Below, piece by piece: positions 22,769-32,641 of a stretch of DNA of 64,000 nt (position 1 is its first letter; every line of letters starts with the position of its first letter). The notes under the pieces are model-generated. The model saw nothing but the letters and a program-made list of their open reading frames with translations. It was not told the DNA's origin and made no database searches. The stretch is from positions 1 to 64,000 of the forward strand of contig MU832051.1 of NCBI GenBank assembly GCA_029204225.1. Direction: 5' to 3'. The stretch comes from Diphasiastrum complanatum (lineage: Eukaryota > Streptophyta > Lycopodiopsida > Lycopodiales > Lycopodiaceae). The translations under genes and the position numbers were made by a program.

Positions 22769-23145
22769 TTATCCACGCAGAGTATCCACGCGAGACCCGA
22801 CACTTAGTCGATTTTTCGAAATTTTGTTTGCGTGAAACATCCATGCATGGATTATCCACGCCAAAAAATTTTGAACATGCCTCCGGCCAGTCCACCGGTG
22901 TTTTTTTGACACGGTGCCAAAAAATTTATGCACGTGGATTATCCACGTGTGGATAATCCACGCAAAATTGAATTTTAAAAATTTCGGCAACTGTTTGGGA
23001 GGGAAGGTTGGCGGCGCCGGAAAGCAGTTTTGGCATGGATAATCCACTCGTGGATTATCCACGCAAATTTTAGTTTGTTCACCGGACCAAACCAGAAGTT
23101 AAAGATATCCACGCGTGGATATCTTCTGCGTTGATTATCCACGCA
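22769..23145. repeat. Cluster of palindromic GTGGATTATCCACG motifs
   Basis: At least eight copies of (G/A)TCCACGC or its complement occur, mostly as back-to-back pairs around AT: 22769, 22783, 22838-22862, 22931-22962, 23034-23064, 23104-23123 and 23133-23144. The pair at 23102-23125 is a perfect 24-bp palindrome centred on CGCG. The 14-mer at 22839-22852 (ATCCATGCATGGAT) is also perfect. A minus-strand frame crosses the array (repeated AWIIH), but it follows from the repeats and is unlikely to be a gene. Confidence 0.75.
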
Positions 23146-23799
23146 TTTTTTTTTTGTTTTTTTGTTTTTTGCATGTTGATAATGACATAAAATTAGCTAA
23201 ATAAATATATTTCTATTGTGAATTATATTATGATTAGGCTATATTTTTTTTTTCTAAAGTGAATTATATTATGATGAGGTTTTTTTTTTTTTTGCATGTT
23301 CATAATGAAATGGAATTAGTTGAATAAATATTTTTCTAAAGTGAATTATATCATGGTGTTCCTAGATGATTGGGATTTTTTATGAGGGCGGCCATCTACT
23401 TTTATAAGACAGTTGACTCGAGCTACCAAGAGGCTTTGATAGCCAGGGGTTTAGGGTCTACCCTAATGGCACTCTACCTAATCTCGTATTCGAGATCATT
23501 TGATATGGATTGAGAGCTCATTTTGTACATACTTCGAGAGATTATCAAGAGATGGTGATTTTGGCAAGTTTGCTCTTTAATGAGGAATTGATGAATGATG
23601 AATGCGACATTTTTTGTGTCTAATGAATAGATCTGAATCTGAACAAAGTATTATACTTTTCACGTGTGTGACATGATGTGAAGATCAATTATTTCTAGTT
23701 TTATTGTGGTGTTCAAAAGCTCTTGCCAATTAGATGCAAAATAAGTTGAATTGTGTGCATTGTTTGAGATACTTGTAAAATTATTGATCCTCCATCAAA

Positions 23800-23945
23800 G
23801 ATACAAAATGTTACTGTTTGCAAATGGGTCTTTAAGATCAAGCTTATTCAAGATGGTAGTGTGAACAATTATAAAACAAGACTAGTTGCCAAGGGATATG
23901 CTCCATTCAAGGGGATTGACTATGATGAAACACTTGATTTTGTCA
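23800..23945 (+). pseudogene. Ty1/copia RT N-terminal fragment
   Basis: The plus strand reads VCKWVFKIKLIQDGSVNNYK, then TRLVAKGYAPFKGIDYDETL, the fingers region of copia RT. It then runs into T-rich non-coding sequence at 23945. It covers nearly the same part of RT as the minus-strand fragment at 22339-22690 but is not a copy of it. The catalytic residues are lost. Confidence 0.85.
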
Positions 23946-24045
23946 TAGTTTGTGGTGGTGATTTCGAATTTCTCCATAATTTTTTTTTGTTTTTCTTAAA
24001 AAATTCTTGGTTTTAAAAAAAAAATGTAGAGCTAAAACTTCTTTC

Positions 24046-24147
24046 GATTTTGTATAGAGTAAACATCGGTGGATTTTGTATAGGGTAAACTTCTTCCGAT
24101 TTTGTATAGGGTAAACATCAGTCAAATTTGTATAGGGTAAACATCTA
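24046..24147. repeat. Minisatellite, four units of 26 bp
   Basis: Units start at 24046, 24072, 24098 and 24124, each with GATTTTGTATAGGGTAAAC and a variable TTCTTCC/ATCGGTG/ATCAGTC tail. The period is exactly 26, not a multiple of three, which argues against a coding origin. Confidence 0.85.
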
Positions 24148-24254
24148 AAAAAAAATTCATACTTGAAACAATTGGATGAAGGTCCATTTGCCACGATCAG
24201 GAAAATTCGCAAAGACTGCAAAGATCTCGCCACGACGGATGGCTAGAATAGAAG

Positions 24255-24953
24255 ATGGCAGGTATACCCTACCAAAACCTAATCGGTAGTCTGATGTACC
24301 TTACAATTTGTACCAGACCCAATCCAGCTTTCTCTATTCATGCCTTAAGCCAATTCTCTTCCCATCTTGGCATGGCACATTGGCAAATGGCAAAACGAAT
24401 CCTACAATATCTGAAGAGTACCCAAAATATGGGATTGACCTACAGAGCTCAAAAAGAAAGAAAAGGATTCGAGCTGCACCACTACAGTGATGCAAGCTGG
24501 GCGAGTTGCAAAGATAGTCCATAACTAGAAAATGTACAATAGCATGCGGAGCTGCAATCAGCTAGATATTCAAAAAGCAAACCTTGGTAGCTCAATCTTC
24601 TTGCGAAGCTGAATACGTTGTAGTTTCATAGGTGGCGAACGAGGTAGTGTGGCTGTAGATGATGTTGGAAGCAATCGAGATACCACAAAGAGCACCATGC
24701 ACGATGATGATGGACTCTCAGAGTGCCATTTATTTGTCCCAGGATCCTATCTTCCATTCAAAGACAAAACACATACCTCTGAAGTACCATCACATTCGAG
24801 ATTTGATCTCGAAAGGAGAGCTCTAGTTCCAGTACATAGAATCTGAAGACATGATTGCAGATCTGCACACGAAGCTACTCGACAATCCACTCTTCGCAAA
24901 GCAAAGAAAGGCACTTGGATTAAACATGCAAAGCTGCAAGGTTCAAGAGGGAG
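24255..24953 (+). pseudogene. Ty1/copia RT end and RNase H remnant
   Basis: An open start encodes the RT connection region: PYQNLIGSLMYLTICTRPN, QFSSHLGMAHWQMAKRILQY and the RNase H entry HHYSDASWASCKDSP (about 24480-24523). After that the frame is broken by many stops. Fragments remain to the purine tract GTTCAAGAGGGAG, which would prime plus-strand synthesis. The first part of RT is missing, and this is not continuous with the fragment at 23800. Confidence 0.85.
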
Positions 24954-25640
24954 TGTCAGAAATGGTGAACTTTTGCAACTTTGCCGCGATGCGAAAACAA
25001 AGCAAGGGTCAAATGGCGAACAATTCGCGAAAGTCAATGAACCTCGAAAACTCTAAGACATGAAGCGAAGCGAAACTCGAAGGTCAAATGATTCGCGAAA
25101 GTCAAACATGCCTCTAGGACCAGAAAGACAAAGACACGACACAAAATGGAAGAAACGAAAGAATATTTTTCACGCTGTCAGCTGGCAGCTCAACGGACAT
25201 GGAGTCCTAAAGTTCATGCCCAGCTGAAATGGCTTGCAATAACGGAGAGTAATTGATTAGTTGATTAGCATTAACTACTCTTGTAATTATTTGTTTAGCT
25301 ATCTTATAAACTCCACACAGTGGAGATATAAACTATTTTTCTTGGATCAAAATAAACACAGAGAATGTGCGTGAGTAGAGCAGAAAAAAAAAAGCATAGA
25401 AACAAAACAACTATGCAAGAAAGTCTGCCAACGTGCAGAACACAACAAAAGAGCAGAGCATCAGGCCGCCAACAAGCGAGACACTGACCATCTCACTCTA
25501 AAAATTAAACTGATAATTTGATTGCTCTATTTCGTGCATCTCCTTGTCTTATGTTGTCTTGATTACTAGAATAAAATCTGTTCTGTGATCTGTAGTCGCG
25601 TGTCTAGGTTCCTATGATCTTCCGCACAAAAGAAGCTTCA
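24954..25640 (+). mobile_element. Candidate 3' LTR of the copia remnant
   Basis: A polypurine tract ending GAGGGAG is followed by TGTCAGAAATGG at about 24954. The stretch contains the AT-rich TAATTGATTAGTTGATTAGC block and CTTATAAACTCC, a possible TATA region near 25300, and no coding frame. The right end is not fixed; CCGCACA near 25626 is one candidate. Confidence 0.45.
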
Positions 25641-26092
25641 AAGAAACATATTCGTTCACGACAACGAAATAAAACCCCTGTTCGCGACAATGCATTAATT
25701 TCTTGCTACTTTTTCTATTCTTTGTGAAAGTAACCATTCTTTGATTACTAGCATGCTAGATTGTGCTTTGGTCATAAATTCTAGAACAAGATCTTGATAC
25801 TCAATCTAGAATCAGTTTATGTGCTAAACACAAAGCTTACCAAAGATCATTCACACTCTTGGGTTGGTTCCCCACATGTGTGAACTTGCTGGATTTTCAT
25901 CAGGTAACACACGGTTGTGTGTTAGGTCATATCATTTATGGCATTGCAGTTGACACAAAAAAGGTCCTAATCATTCAAATCTACCAGAGCCACGTACCAT
26001 CTGTGAAGTGTACTCTTTCCTTGGCCACACAAACTACTATCAGTGTTTTATTTTCAACTTTGCTAATAAAGCACGATTAATCTACAAAGTAG
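25641..26092. other. Stretch without a recognised gene
   Basis: Short frames only; one (25859-26080) has no recognisable domain. It leads into the gypsy RNase H remnant. Confidence 0.4.
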
Positions 26093-26734
26093 TTGTTGTT
26101 CCCAAATGAACAACATGTAGCATTCAATCAACTCAAAGAAGCCCTTACCAATGCACCTATCTTCTGGGCTTTTGATTACTCCAAAGAATTCCATGTGCAT
26201 ACTAATGCATCCAAGTATGCCATTGGAGCAGTGCTCACCCAACCGAGAAAATTCAAAAAAGATTACCAAATCTGATTTCTCAGTAGACAATTGATATCTT
26301 CTCAAGTCAATTATACCAATACTGAGCATGAAGCTTTGGCAATGGTATATGCGGTTCAGAAATTTCACCATTATCTACTGGGAAAAGTTTTTGCCTTCTT
26401 CACTGATCATCAAGCATTCCTATATCTCATCAACAAGACTTGCACGACGGGTCGTATTACTAGATGGATCTTATTACTGTGAGAATTTGAGTTTAAAATC
26501 ATGGTTCGAAAGGGAGTTCAACATTTTTTAGCAGACCATCTATCTCGAATCCCTAACCTACCCACTCTAGATCAGGACGTCATTGATGATTTACTCGATG
26601 CCATTTTATTTCAAGTTGATTCTACACCCATGTGGGCCAAGGAAATCACTAAATATCTAACTTCAGGACAAATGGATCCTTCCTTATCTAAACTCGAACA
26701 ACGTGTGTTGGTCCTCAAAACCACCACCTGCTAA
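26093..26734 (+). pseudogene. Ty3/gypsy RT end and RNase H remnant
   Basis: Clear gypsy RNase H motifs follow in order: FNQLKEALTNAPIFWAFDYS, FHVHTNASKYAIGAVLTQP (normally HTDAS, so the first catalytic Asp is Asn), YTNTEHEALAMVYAVQKFHH, AFFTDHQAFLYLIN (the DH of the active site), and TGRITRWILLL, then GVQHFLADHLSRIPN. Two frame breaks (near 26275 and 26480) make it inactive. The 5' part (protease and RT palm) is missing. Confidence 0.9.
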
Positions 26735-27197
26735 TCAAGGCTCGTCATTCCAAGGCCAACCCCAAGGGCATGAAACACAATCACCAACTAATCCATAGGG
26801 CTCTGGTGGTACTGACTCCCAACATCATCTTTTCCATTCCTTCGCTTCTAACCCCATCGACACCACTAACCTTCCATTCATCTAACGCCAATTTTCTCTC
26901 GACTCCCAAAGAATTGCTACAGCTAACCCTTCACCTCTCCTATCCCCTAAACCTAATCCACAAACTGAGCATGCCATTGTAGCTGAAGCACCAACCATCC
27001 AGCATAGAATCATGCCCACTGAACCAAGCAAGGAGCTACTTACGTCTCAAGAGTTTGCTAAGAAATATCCAACAAAGGATCGCGGCAGTTACATACTATC
27101 AAATCTGGACCAGTGCAAAATCCATAAGGAAGCAGTGTAGCTCCTAGATCCACAACCTCTCTAGCGCCATCAGCTCTTTCTCCAGAGCAAGACCTCT

Positions 27198-27476
27198 ATG
27201 GCACGGTGTCTCAAAGCACCCTCCTACATGTGCACCAATCCATATTATTATCTGGTAGCGAGGGGAGAACCATTTCATGTCACAAAGATCAACAACAAGA
27301 TCTTTTGGCCCAAGCTCATAGGAGTGGATACCGGCAACTTAGCCGAAGACATGGTCACCAATTGCCGTGTATTTTACCAAAAGCACCATAGCCACCCTGA
27401 TCGCGATGTCGGATATTTTGTGGACAATTGTGGCCTGGTGACATTTTTGGCAGAACTCAAGGGTTTTTGGGATTGA
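27198..27476 (+). pseudogene. Ty3/gypsy integrase zinc-binding (H2C2) remnant
   Basis: The frame contains FHVTKINNKIFWPKLIGVD and TNCRVFYQKHH, which match the H-K-I-WP-D-C-C pattern of the gypsy integrase HHCC finger. The second Cys of the CxxC pair is replaced (CRVFYQ rather than CxxCQ). Between 26735 and 27198 frames are broken; after 27476 no integrase core is seen. It probably belongs to the same element as the RNase H part just upstream. Confidence 0.65.
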
Positions 27477-27804
27477 GGGCTACTACCAATATCCCTTGCT
27501 ATCAATATACCACTGCGGACGCAAGATGACCACATCAATGTAGCAAGGCTTTATTATGCGTAGCCCTCACTTTGGCACTGCATGTTGATATGTCGGAGCT
27601 CTAGAAAGCCCATAACTTCCTACAGGGTATGCTTCATTACTACAAACCCATGCCCTTCCTTAACAAATTATGATGTGATGGAGGGCATCGGCACAAAGTT
27701 TTACCAATCCCAACAGCAACAATATCGCCTCCAAGAAGTGCAATAGATCCAGGAAGAAAATGCTTCGATTGGTGTGGGGCCACCAATCCAATGAGAGAGA
27801 TAAT

Positions 27805-28330
27805 GTTAGCAACTATGCTAACATAAAAAATAAATAAAAAGAGAAGTAAAACTTCGTGGCATAAGTTTTGTAAGGCCACGTATGAGTAATTGTCAATAAT
27901 CTTTCACCATGGCATGTGTTTTGTAAGACCATGAGTAGAAGCTTAAAATAATAAAATAAGTTAAACTTGGGATTAGAACTTAGACATATTTAGAAAATAA
28001 GTTTAGAAATATTTTGTCTTAAGTTATCTTAAGTTTCAAGTTAGAAACTTTTTAAGTTCTAAGTCCTAAGTTAGAAGTTCTAGAATGGCTAGTTTTAAAC
28101 TAATCCCATAAGTTAGTGGATACTTACGGAAGACCCTCCTTGCTATAAAAAGGAGAGGTATTTGCCATGTATACAACACTTTTGAGATTGAGCCCTGTCT
28201 GAAGAATTGAGTCTTTGATCTGTTTTCCTGATTGTCATTGACATAAGTTTCTAACGTGCTCTAAAACCATTCATGTTGTTTAACCATTATTTTGGACTTT
28301 AGTTGTTGAGGACTTCTGTTTAGAAATGAA
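27805..28330 (+). mobile_element. Candidate gypsy LTR with TATA box
   Basis: A purine tract AATGAGAGAGATAA is followed by TGTTAGCAACTATGCTAACA (27805-27824), which is itself a hairpin (TGTTAGC and GCTAACA around six bases). Further along, CTATAAAAAGGAG at about 28143 is a good TATA box. It follows the gypsy RNase H and integrase remnants on the same strand, as a 3' LTR would. The right end near 28330 is a guess. Confidence 0.55.
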
Positions 28331-28411
28331 TAGTTCGCGAACACGATTAACTAATCGTTTGTACAGTTGCGAATACATCGAACATTTTTCAACTCTTTGT
28401 TGACACCTTAA

Positions 28412-29250
28412 TCAACCAGAGTGTAGTACTGCTATACTACTATGATAACATCTCATCTGTAGAACACGTTTCATTCGATTTGATAGCGTGTCTTTTGTTA
28501 TTATATTCACGCTGGAACCAGAGTCAATTGGCACTTTTTCGATTAGGCATCCCGCAATGGTAATATCAATTTCAGGTGCACCGAGATCACCTAAATCAAT
28601 AGACAGAACACCAACATCTGGCAACGAAATTTTTTTTTTCTTTTTCGGTGCAGAAAGACCTTTCAGTTGCTTTTTGTAATAAGTGTTATCATCCATTAGC
28701 TGCTCAAACGTCATGTTCGGACGAAGTGATCCAATTTCGGTTACAATGTCATAGTCTTTCGTCTTCGTTTTTGAGATTGGCTTATCAATAACAGCACTAG
28801 ACAATTTTGTCTTCGTGATTTCGTCATCCTCTTCCTCAAAAGTGACCACCTTCTCTGCAGCAGCTGACTGAAGTTCAGCGTTGATAATTCCTTTCTCCTC
28901 TGATGAGATATCTTTTGCAAATAACTTCCCAACACGTCATAGTCGGGTCATCTTTAAGATCTTCCTTAGTCGTAGATTTATTCGTCGTCTTGCTAGAAGA
29001 TTTCTTCTTCGAGGATTTTCTGGTCAGGTTTCGAGGAGCTTTTGCTTCTCATTGTGACTTTGAATAATTTCTCCACGTCACTTTGCCAGGACTGATCTTC
29101 TATCTTCTCCAATTTTTATTCAATAACGTCAATTCTCTGCACAACAACATCAGTCGAAGCATTCGCTTTCGAGTCTGCAGCAGCTGGTGTTGCTACATAC
29201 TGATATTTGGGTCGCGGCTTCTGCGGCTAAGGGCAGTCAGGATACTTGTG
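28412..29250 (-). pseudogene. Ty3/gypsy Gag end and protease, cut by the inverted repeat
   Basis: On the minus strand the sequence first shows half a zinc knuckle (PNHKYPDCPQPQKPRPKYQY, about 29250-29195). A long Lys/Ser-rich linker follows, then from 28849 an open frame with the retropepsin motif VPIDSGSSVNIITKDTL, catalytic Asp-Ser-Gly at about 28508-28516. The frame order is Gag end then protease. The first half of the knuckle is missing because the inverted-repeat arm begins at 29251. RT is not present downstream. Confidence 0.75.
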
Positions 29251-29756
29251 ATTAGGAACATCAACTATGACTGTCAAACCTTCAGATCTTCCTCGAGATC
29301 ATTAGAGGAGTTCTCAATATAAAAAGGTCCCTTTGTAAAGATACTTTTATTTTTTTTTTTAGTTTTGACCGTGACCAGGCCCAATCAAAATGCACAAATT
29401 TGAAATCTACATAACGTAGTTCAAATTAACTAAAAGAATAAAAATGCAATAGAGAAAATTTGTGTCCGGGCAGCATGGACGTATCCCATTGGTTTCTTCT
29501 TCCTGCCCGACACGTGCTAATCTGTCCGATGTCAATACCTCAAGTTAAATTTACTTGACTATGCTGGTTAGTATAGTGAAATTCTCTAACTATACTAGTT
29601 ACAGTTATAGAAATATAGTATGTACAGTTACATAAATATGGTATACGCAGTAACTGTGACTATGTTGGCATTCACATTAGATTAAATGTGATATGAAAAA
29701 TTGAAATCAGGTACCATATCAGAGAGATTTTTGGTGCCCAAGCTTTGAAAATAGCA

Positions 29757-31000
29757 ATGGCAAGGAGACGCAGATCTACAATCGAGTCTGTGATTCTTTA
29801 CAATGAGAAAGATGAAGCTGATAACTGGAAGCCAACAAAATATATGAAGAACTCATGGGTATTGCTGCATCCATCATCAAAAGACAATTCTCGATAAATG
29901 AAAAGAGCAAAAATGACTTACAAAACTTATTGGAACGCAAACAATTTGGAGTTTACGACTACCCCGGGAGATCAGTCTATATCAGAAGTCTTAGTACAAC
30001 ATGTATATATGCATTCAGAAATCAAAGTACATGATATCAATCCTCATGATCATCAAAAATGTAATTGTAAGTATATGAAAACATATGCACTCTACAACAA
30101 TCATAGGTGATTTTCTTTATTGATGCTCATCAGATTATGATTTAAATGCTTCAACATTGTTTTATTCTTTCAGATTTATATCCATCATGCATAAGTGAAT
30201 GGGAGCCCGCACAATCACTTGTAGGAATATTAGACGTGATTCACTCTGATGTTGAAAAGCTGCAATACAGATGAAGAAGTCCAAAGGAGCTTGCAGATTG
30301 TGGTATCTATTTTTATGAATCTTTATATACGCCACAAACAGATGGAAGTTTTGGCAAGCTCGAAGCAATTCCATTGCCTAGTTTTCAAGGTGATGAGTGG
30401 CCTACTCCTGACATCATTGTTTCTAAATCCTTGAGATGCAAGCTACTCATTGATATTAGAAATGCTATGAAGATAAGCACAGGCTCGAAAATTGTTCAAC
30501 TAAGTTGTTTTATTTCATTACATATATTTGTTGATTTTTTCTCGAGTGCTAGTGTTCGTAGGACACCAACTTTATTTGTTTGCAAGGATTTATCAAATGA
30601 GACTTTGTTAGATCTCGTGGATCAAGGCTGGGATAGTAAAACAAATAATGACATAGAATGCAGGATTAAAAAGTCCTCAATGATCTTTCATTATGATATC
30701 GGAAAGCAAATGCTCAGTCTCACATTTAGCTACCAGAGATACAAGAAAATTGAAGGTACATGGCTACCACTGGATCAAGACTTTGAACTAAATGGTCACA
30801 CAAACCGAATGGAGATAAGCATTATCTACAATGAGGAATATTTGACTATGGTTGAGGTGGAAGAGCATTGGAAGCTTGATTTTATCAGCACAGAGCTCAT
30901 GCTATTACAAACCAATCTACCAACATATTTCAGATTTATCATCAACGGAAGACTCTTAAGTACTATATGTTTATTGCCATTTCAAAATAGAACAAAATAA
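29757..31000 (+). pseudogene. Unrecognised spliced gene copy, left arm
   Basis: A start codon at 29757 (MARRRRSTIESVILYNEKDE) opens a frame interrupted by TAA at 29895. It continues in the same frame to a GTAAGT donor at 30067, a 107-base intron and an acceptor at 30173. Exon 2 continues in phase (YPSCISEWEPAQSLVGILDV), meets an in-frame TGA at 30272, and then stays open to 31000 with no clear further intron. The last part has LNGHTNRMEISIIYNEEYLT and FRFIINGRLL. The conserved intron and long open frame suggest a real gene origin, but two in-frame stops make it a pseudogene or need recoding. I do not recognise the family. The right-arm copy shares both stops. Confidence 0.55.
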
Positions 31001-31325
31001 TAGAAAATGTCATCATTTACAATTGCACATTCACAAATATTTGCCATGTCACAAATGCGAAAAAGACAGGAGCTGATAACGTGCTGCAAAGATCTACCTA
31101 CAACAATCACCATTGTGGGAGAACAATAGTTTCAAATAAACTTTAGTAAAAATCTGTGTCTACACTCTTTCATTCAATAAATGAAAGCCCAAGCTGGGCG
31201 TCAATATATGTATTTTGTGCTCCCAAATTCATAAATTGGAGTAGCATTTAATATATCAGTGTATATTTTTCTATGAATTCTATACATGTATTTTTGTTCT
31301 ATGCTATTTGTATTTGTTCTGATCT

Positions 31326-31464
31326 TAATTTAGTATAACTACATCATCCTTTGCACCATCATCAATAACAGGAGGCTGAAGCCTTGCCCTAGCCAGTATA
31401 CTCAAGATAATTTCTTGTCTAAATTTGTACACTTGGCTTGATGTGTACTCATGAAGTGTAAACT
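31326..31464 (-). pseudogene. Possible terminal exon on the opposite strand, left arm
   Basis: Read on the minus strand, an acceptor TATTTTGCAG is followed by an open stretch of 46 codons (FTLHEYTSSQVYKFRQEIIL, then SILARARLQPPVIDD) ending in a TAA at 31326. The mirror copy is at 33016-33154. Another TTTTGCAG with a short open stretch (SSNKMIHSAVGDAHYTMQ) precedes it, but the phases do not join, so a gene model is not proven. Confidence 0.3.
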
Positions 31465-31838
31465 GCAAAATAGAACATTCATGTATTAGTAATGGCCAAA
31501 AACTTCAACAAAATAGAAAACTGATCATGATTCCAAAATAAGAATAAACAAAATTTATTAACTTAGAAATATCAACATGTTGCTGAAGTTGAACCACTCA
31601 AAAAATAACTTTGCATTGTATAATGTGCATCACCCACAGCTGAATGAATCATTTTGTTGGATGACTGCAAAATAATTCAGCACACAAGAAATCAATTATG
31701 AAACAGAATGAATTAGAATGAACGACAAATAGTTCTTGTGCACGCGCATTGTTGTCCGTTTGCTTGCAATGATACATACTTGCGCACAAGTGCGATATTT
31801 GGTATCTGCCTGTCGTACATATCCCTCTTGTGCACCAT

Positions 31839-32641
31839 CTTGATAGTAAGTTTTGTTTCAGTTCTCCCTCGTGCACAAGTGCGATATTCACGTTACTGCC
31901 ATGGCCTCTTCCTCAGGATCCTCACGAGATTCAGGCTTGAGTTCATTTCTTAGTGAATTTGGGATTACTAAAAACCTAGACTACTTCCACAGCCTATTCA
32001 GGCCATATATACATGTTTTTAGGACTGCACAACCAAATTCTGACGTATTTTATGAACATTATGTTAGATTCAGAGATATACTTAGTAAGCTTGTTTTCTC
32101 CATAGGTCCACTCTAGTACATGCATTATACTATTCTTGTTCATTTCTTCCCAGCTTTCAGACATAGACTAGATAGAATGTTCACCAAATTGTTTGATCTT
32201 TTCAAAAACAGTTCAGCGTGTCCCTATTGCAACAAGAAATGTCGATTGGTTGAATGTCAGAGTGGTTTCATACTTTTCATGTTAGTTCAGATCCCAGATG
32301 ATGAGGAAGTTTCTGTTGCTGACCCTCCTTTTGCATCATCCTCTGTTCAGTCAGCTATTCAGGATATCAGTCACTTTCTTATCGACACTTTTAATAAGGA
32401 AAGCGTCTGAACAATGTTCAGAAGAAGAGTAAATGATGCGACTACTAACTATGTTCAGGATACTGCAGCATTAGCCCAACAGGACAGATCAAAGTTCGCA
32501 CCAAGAAGACATAATCCTCCTGAATTTGTTGGACCAGCGAAGTCTCAAACCATGACTGCTATAACTGTGGAGAGCCGGAACATTTTTCACCTAATTGTCC
32601 TCAACCCCTAAAGCCGATTAGTTATGTACCGTTATGCTCAT
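31839..32641 (+). pseudogene. Spacer of the inverted repeat: gypsy-like Gag with zinc knuckle
   Basis: The 803-bp spacer is single-copy in this window. It encodes in pieces a Gag-like protein: MASSSGSSRDSGLSSFLSEF (from 31901), then frames at 32120-32410 and 32414-32565. A CCHC zinc knuckle CYNCGEPEHFSPNC lies at about 32557-32600, followed by PQPLKPISYV up to the right arm. Frame breaks occur near 32115 and 32410. After the knuckle the wording NCPQPLKP resembles DCPQPQKP in the gypsy fragment left of the arm at about 29215, but on the opposite strand. The two are related, not identical. Confidence 0.6.

Larger units (their letters stand above)
29251..31838. repeat. Left arm of a 2,588-bp near-perfect inverted repeat
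   Basis: Every position p in this arm pairs with 64480 minus p in the right arm (32642-35229). I compared the arms by eye and found no length difference and about ten single-base differences, hence roughly 99.6% identity. The outer end starts ATTAGGAACATCAAC; the inner end is CCTCTTGTGCACCAT. Neither end has a TIR of its own, a TG...CA pair or an obvious target-site duplication. The arm carries a stop-broken spliced gene (29757-31000) and a possible exon on the other strand. Confidence 0.95.

Noticed and set aside
22931-22962. TGTGGATAA words like bacterial DnaA boxes
   Set aside because: They occur within the palindrome cluster in plant nuclear DNA; no replication genes or bacterial context.
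22769-23062. Minus-strand ORF with repeated AWIIH
   Set aside because: Its repeats come from the DNA palindromes; no start context, no homologous domain.
22769-23145. CRISPR-like array
   Set aside because: Motifs are short, palindromic and irregularly spaced with no constant spacers and no cas genes; the DNA is eukaryotic.
28143-28160. Host gene promoter at CTATAAAAAGGAG
   Set aside because: It lies inside an LTR-like stretch after gypsy remnants, so it is more likely the LTR promoter.
29251-31838. Arms as two full transposons inserted in opposite direction
   Set aside because: No terminal repeats or target duplications are seen at the ends of a single arm, and the inner and outer borders are unlike.
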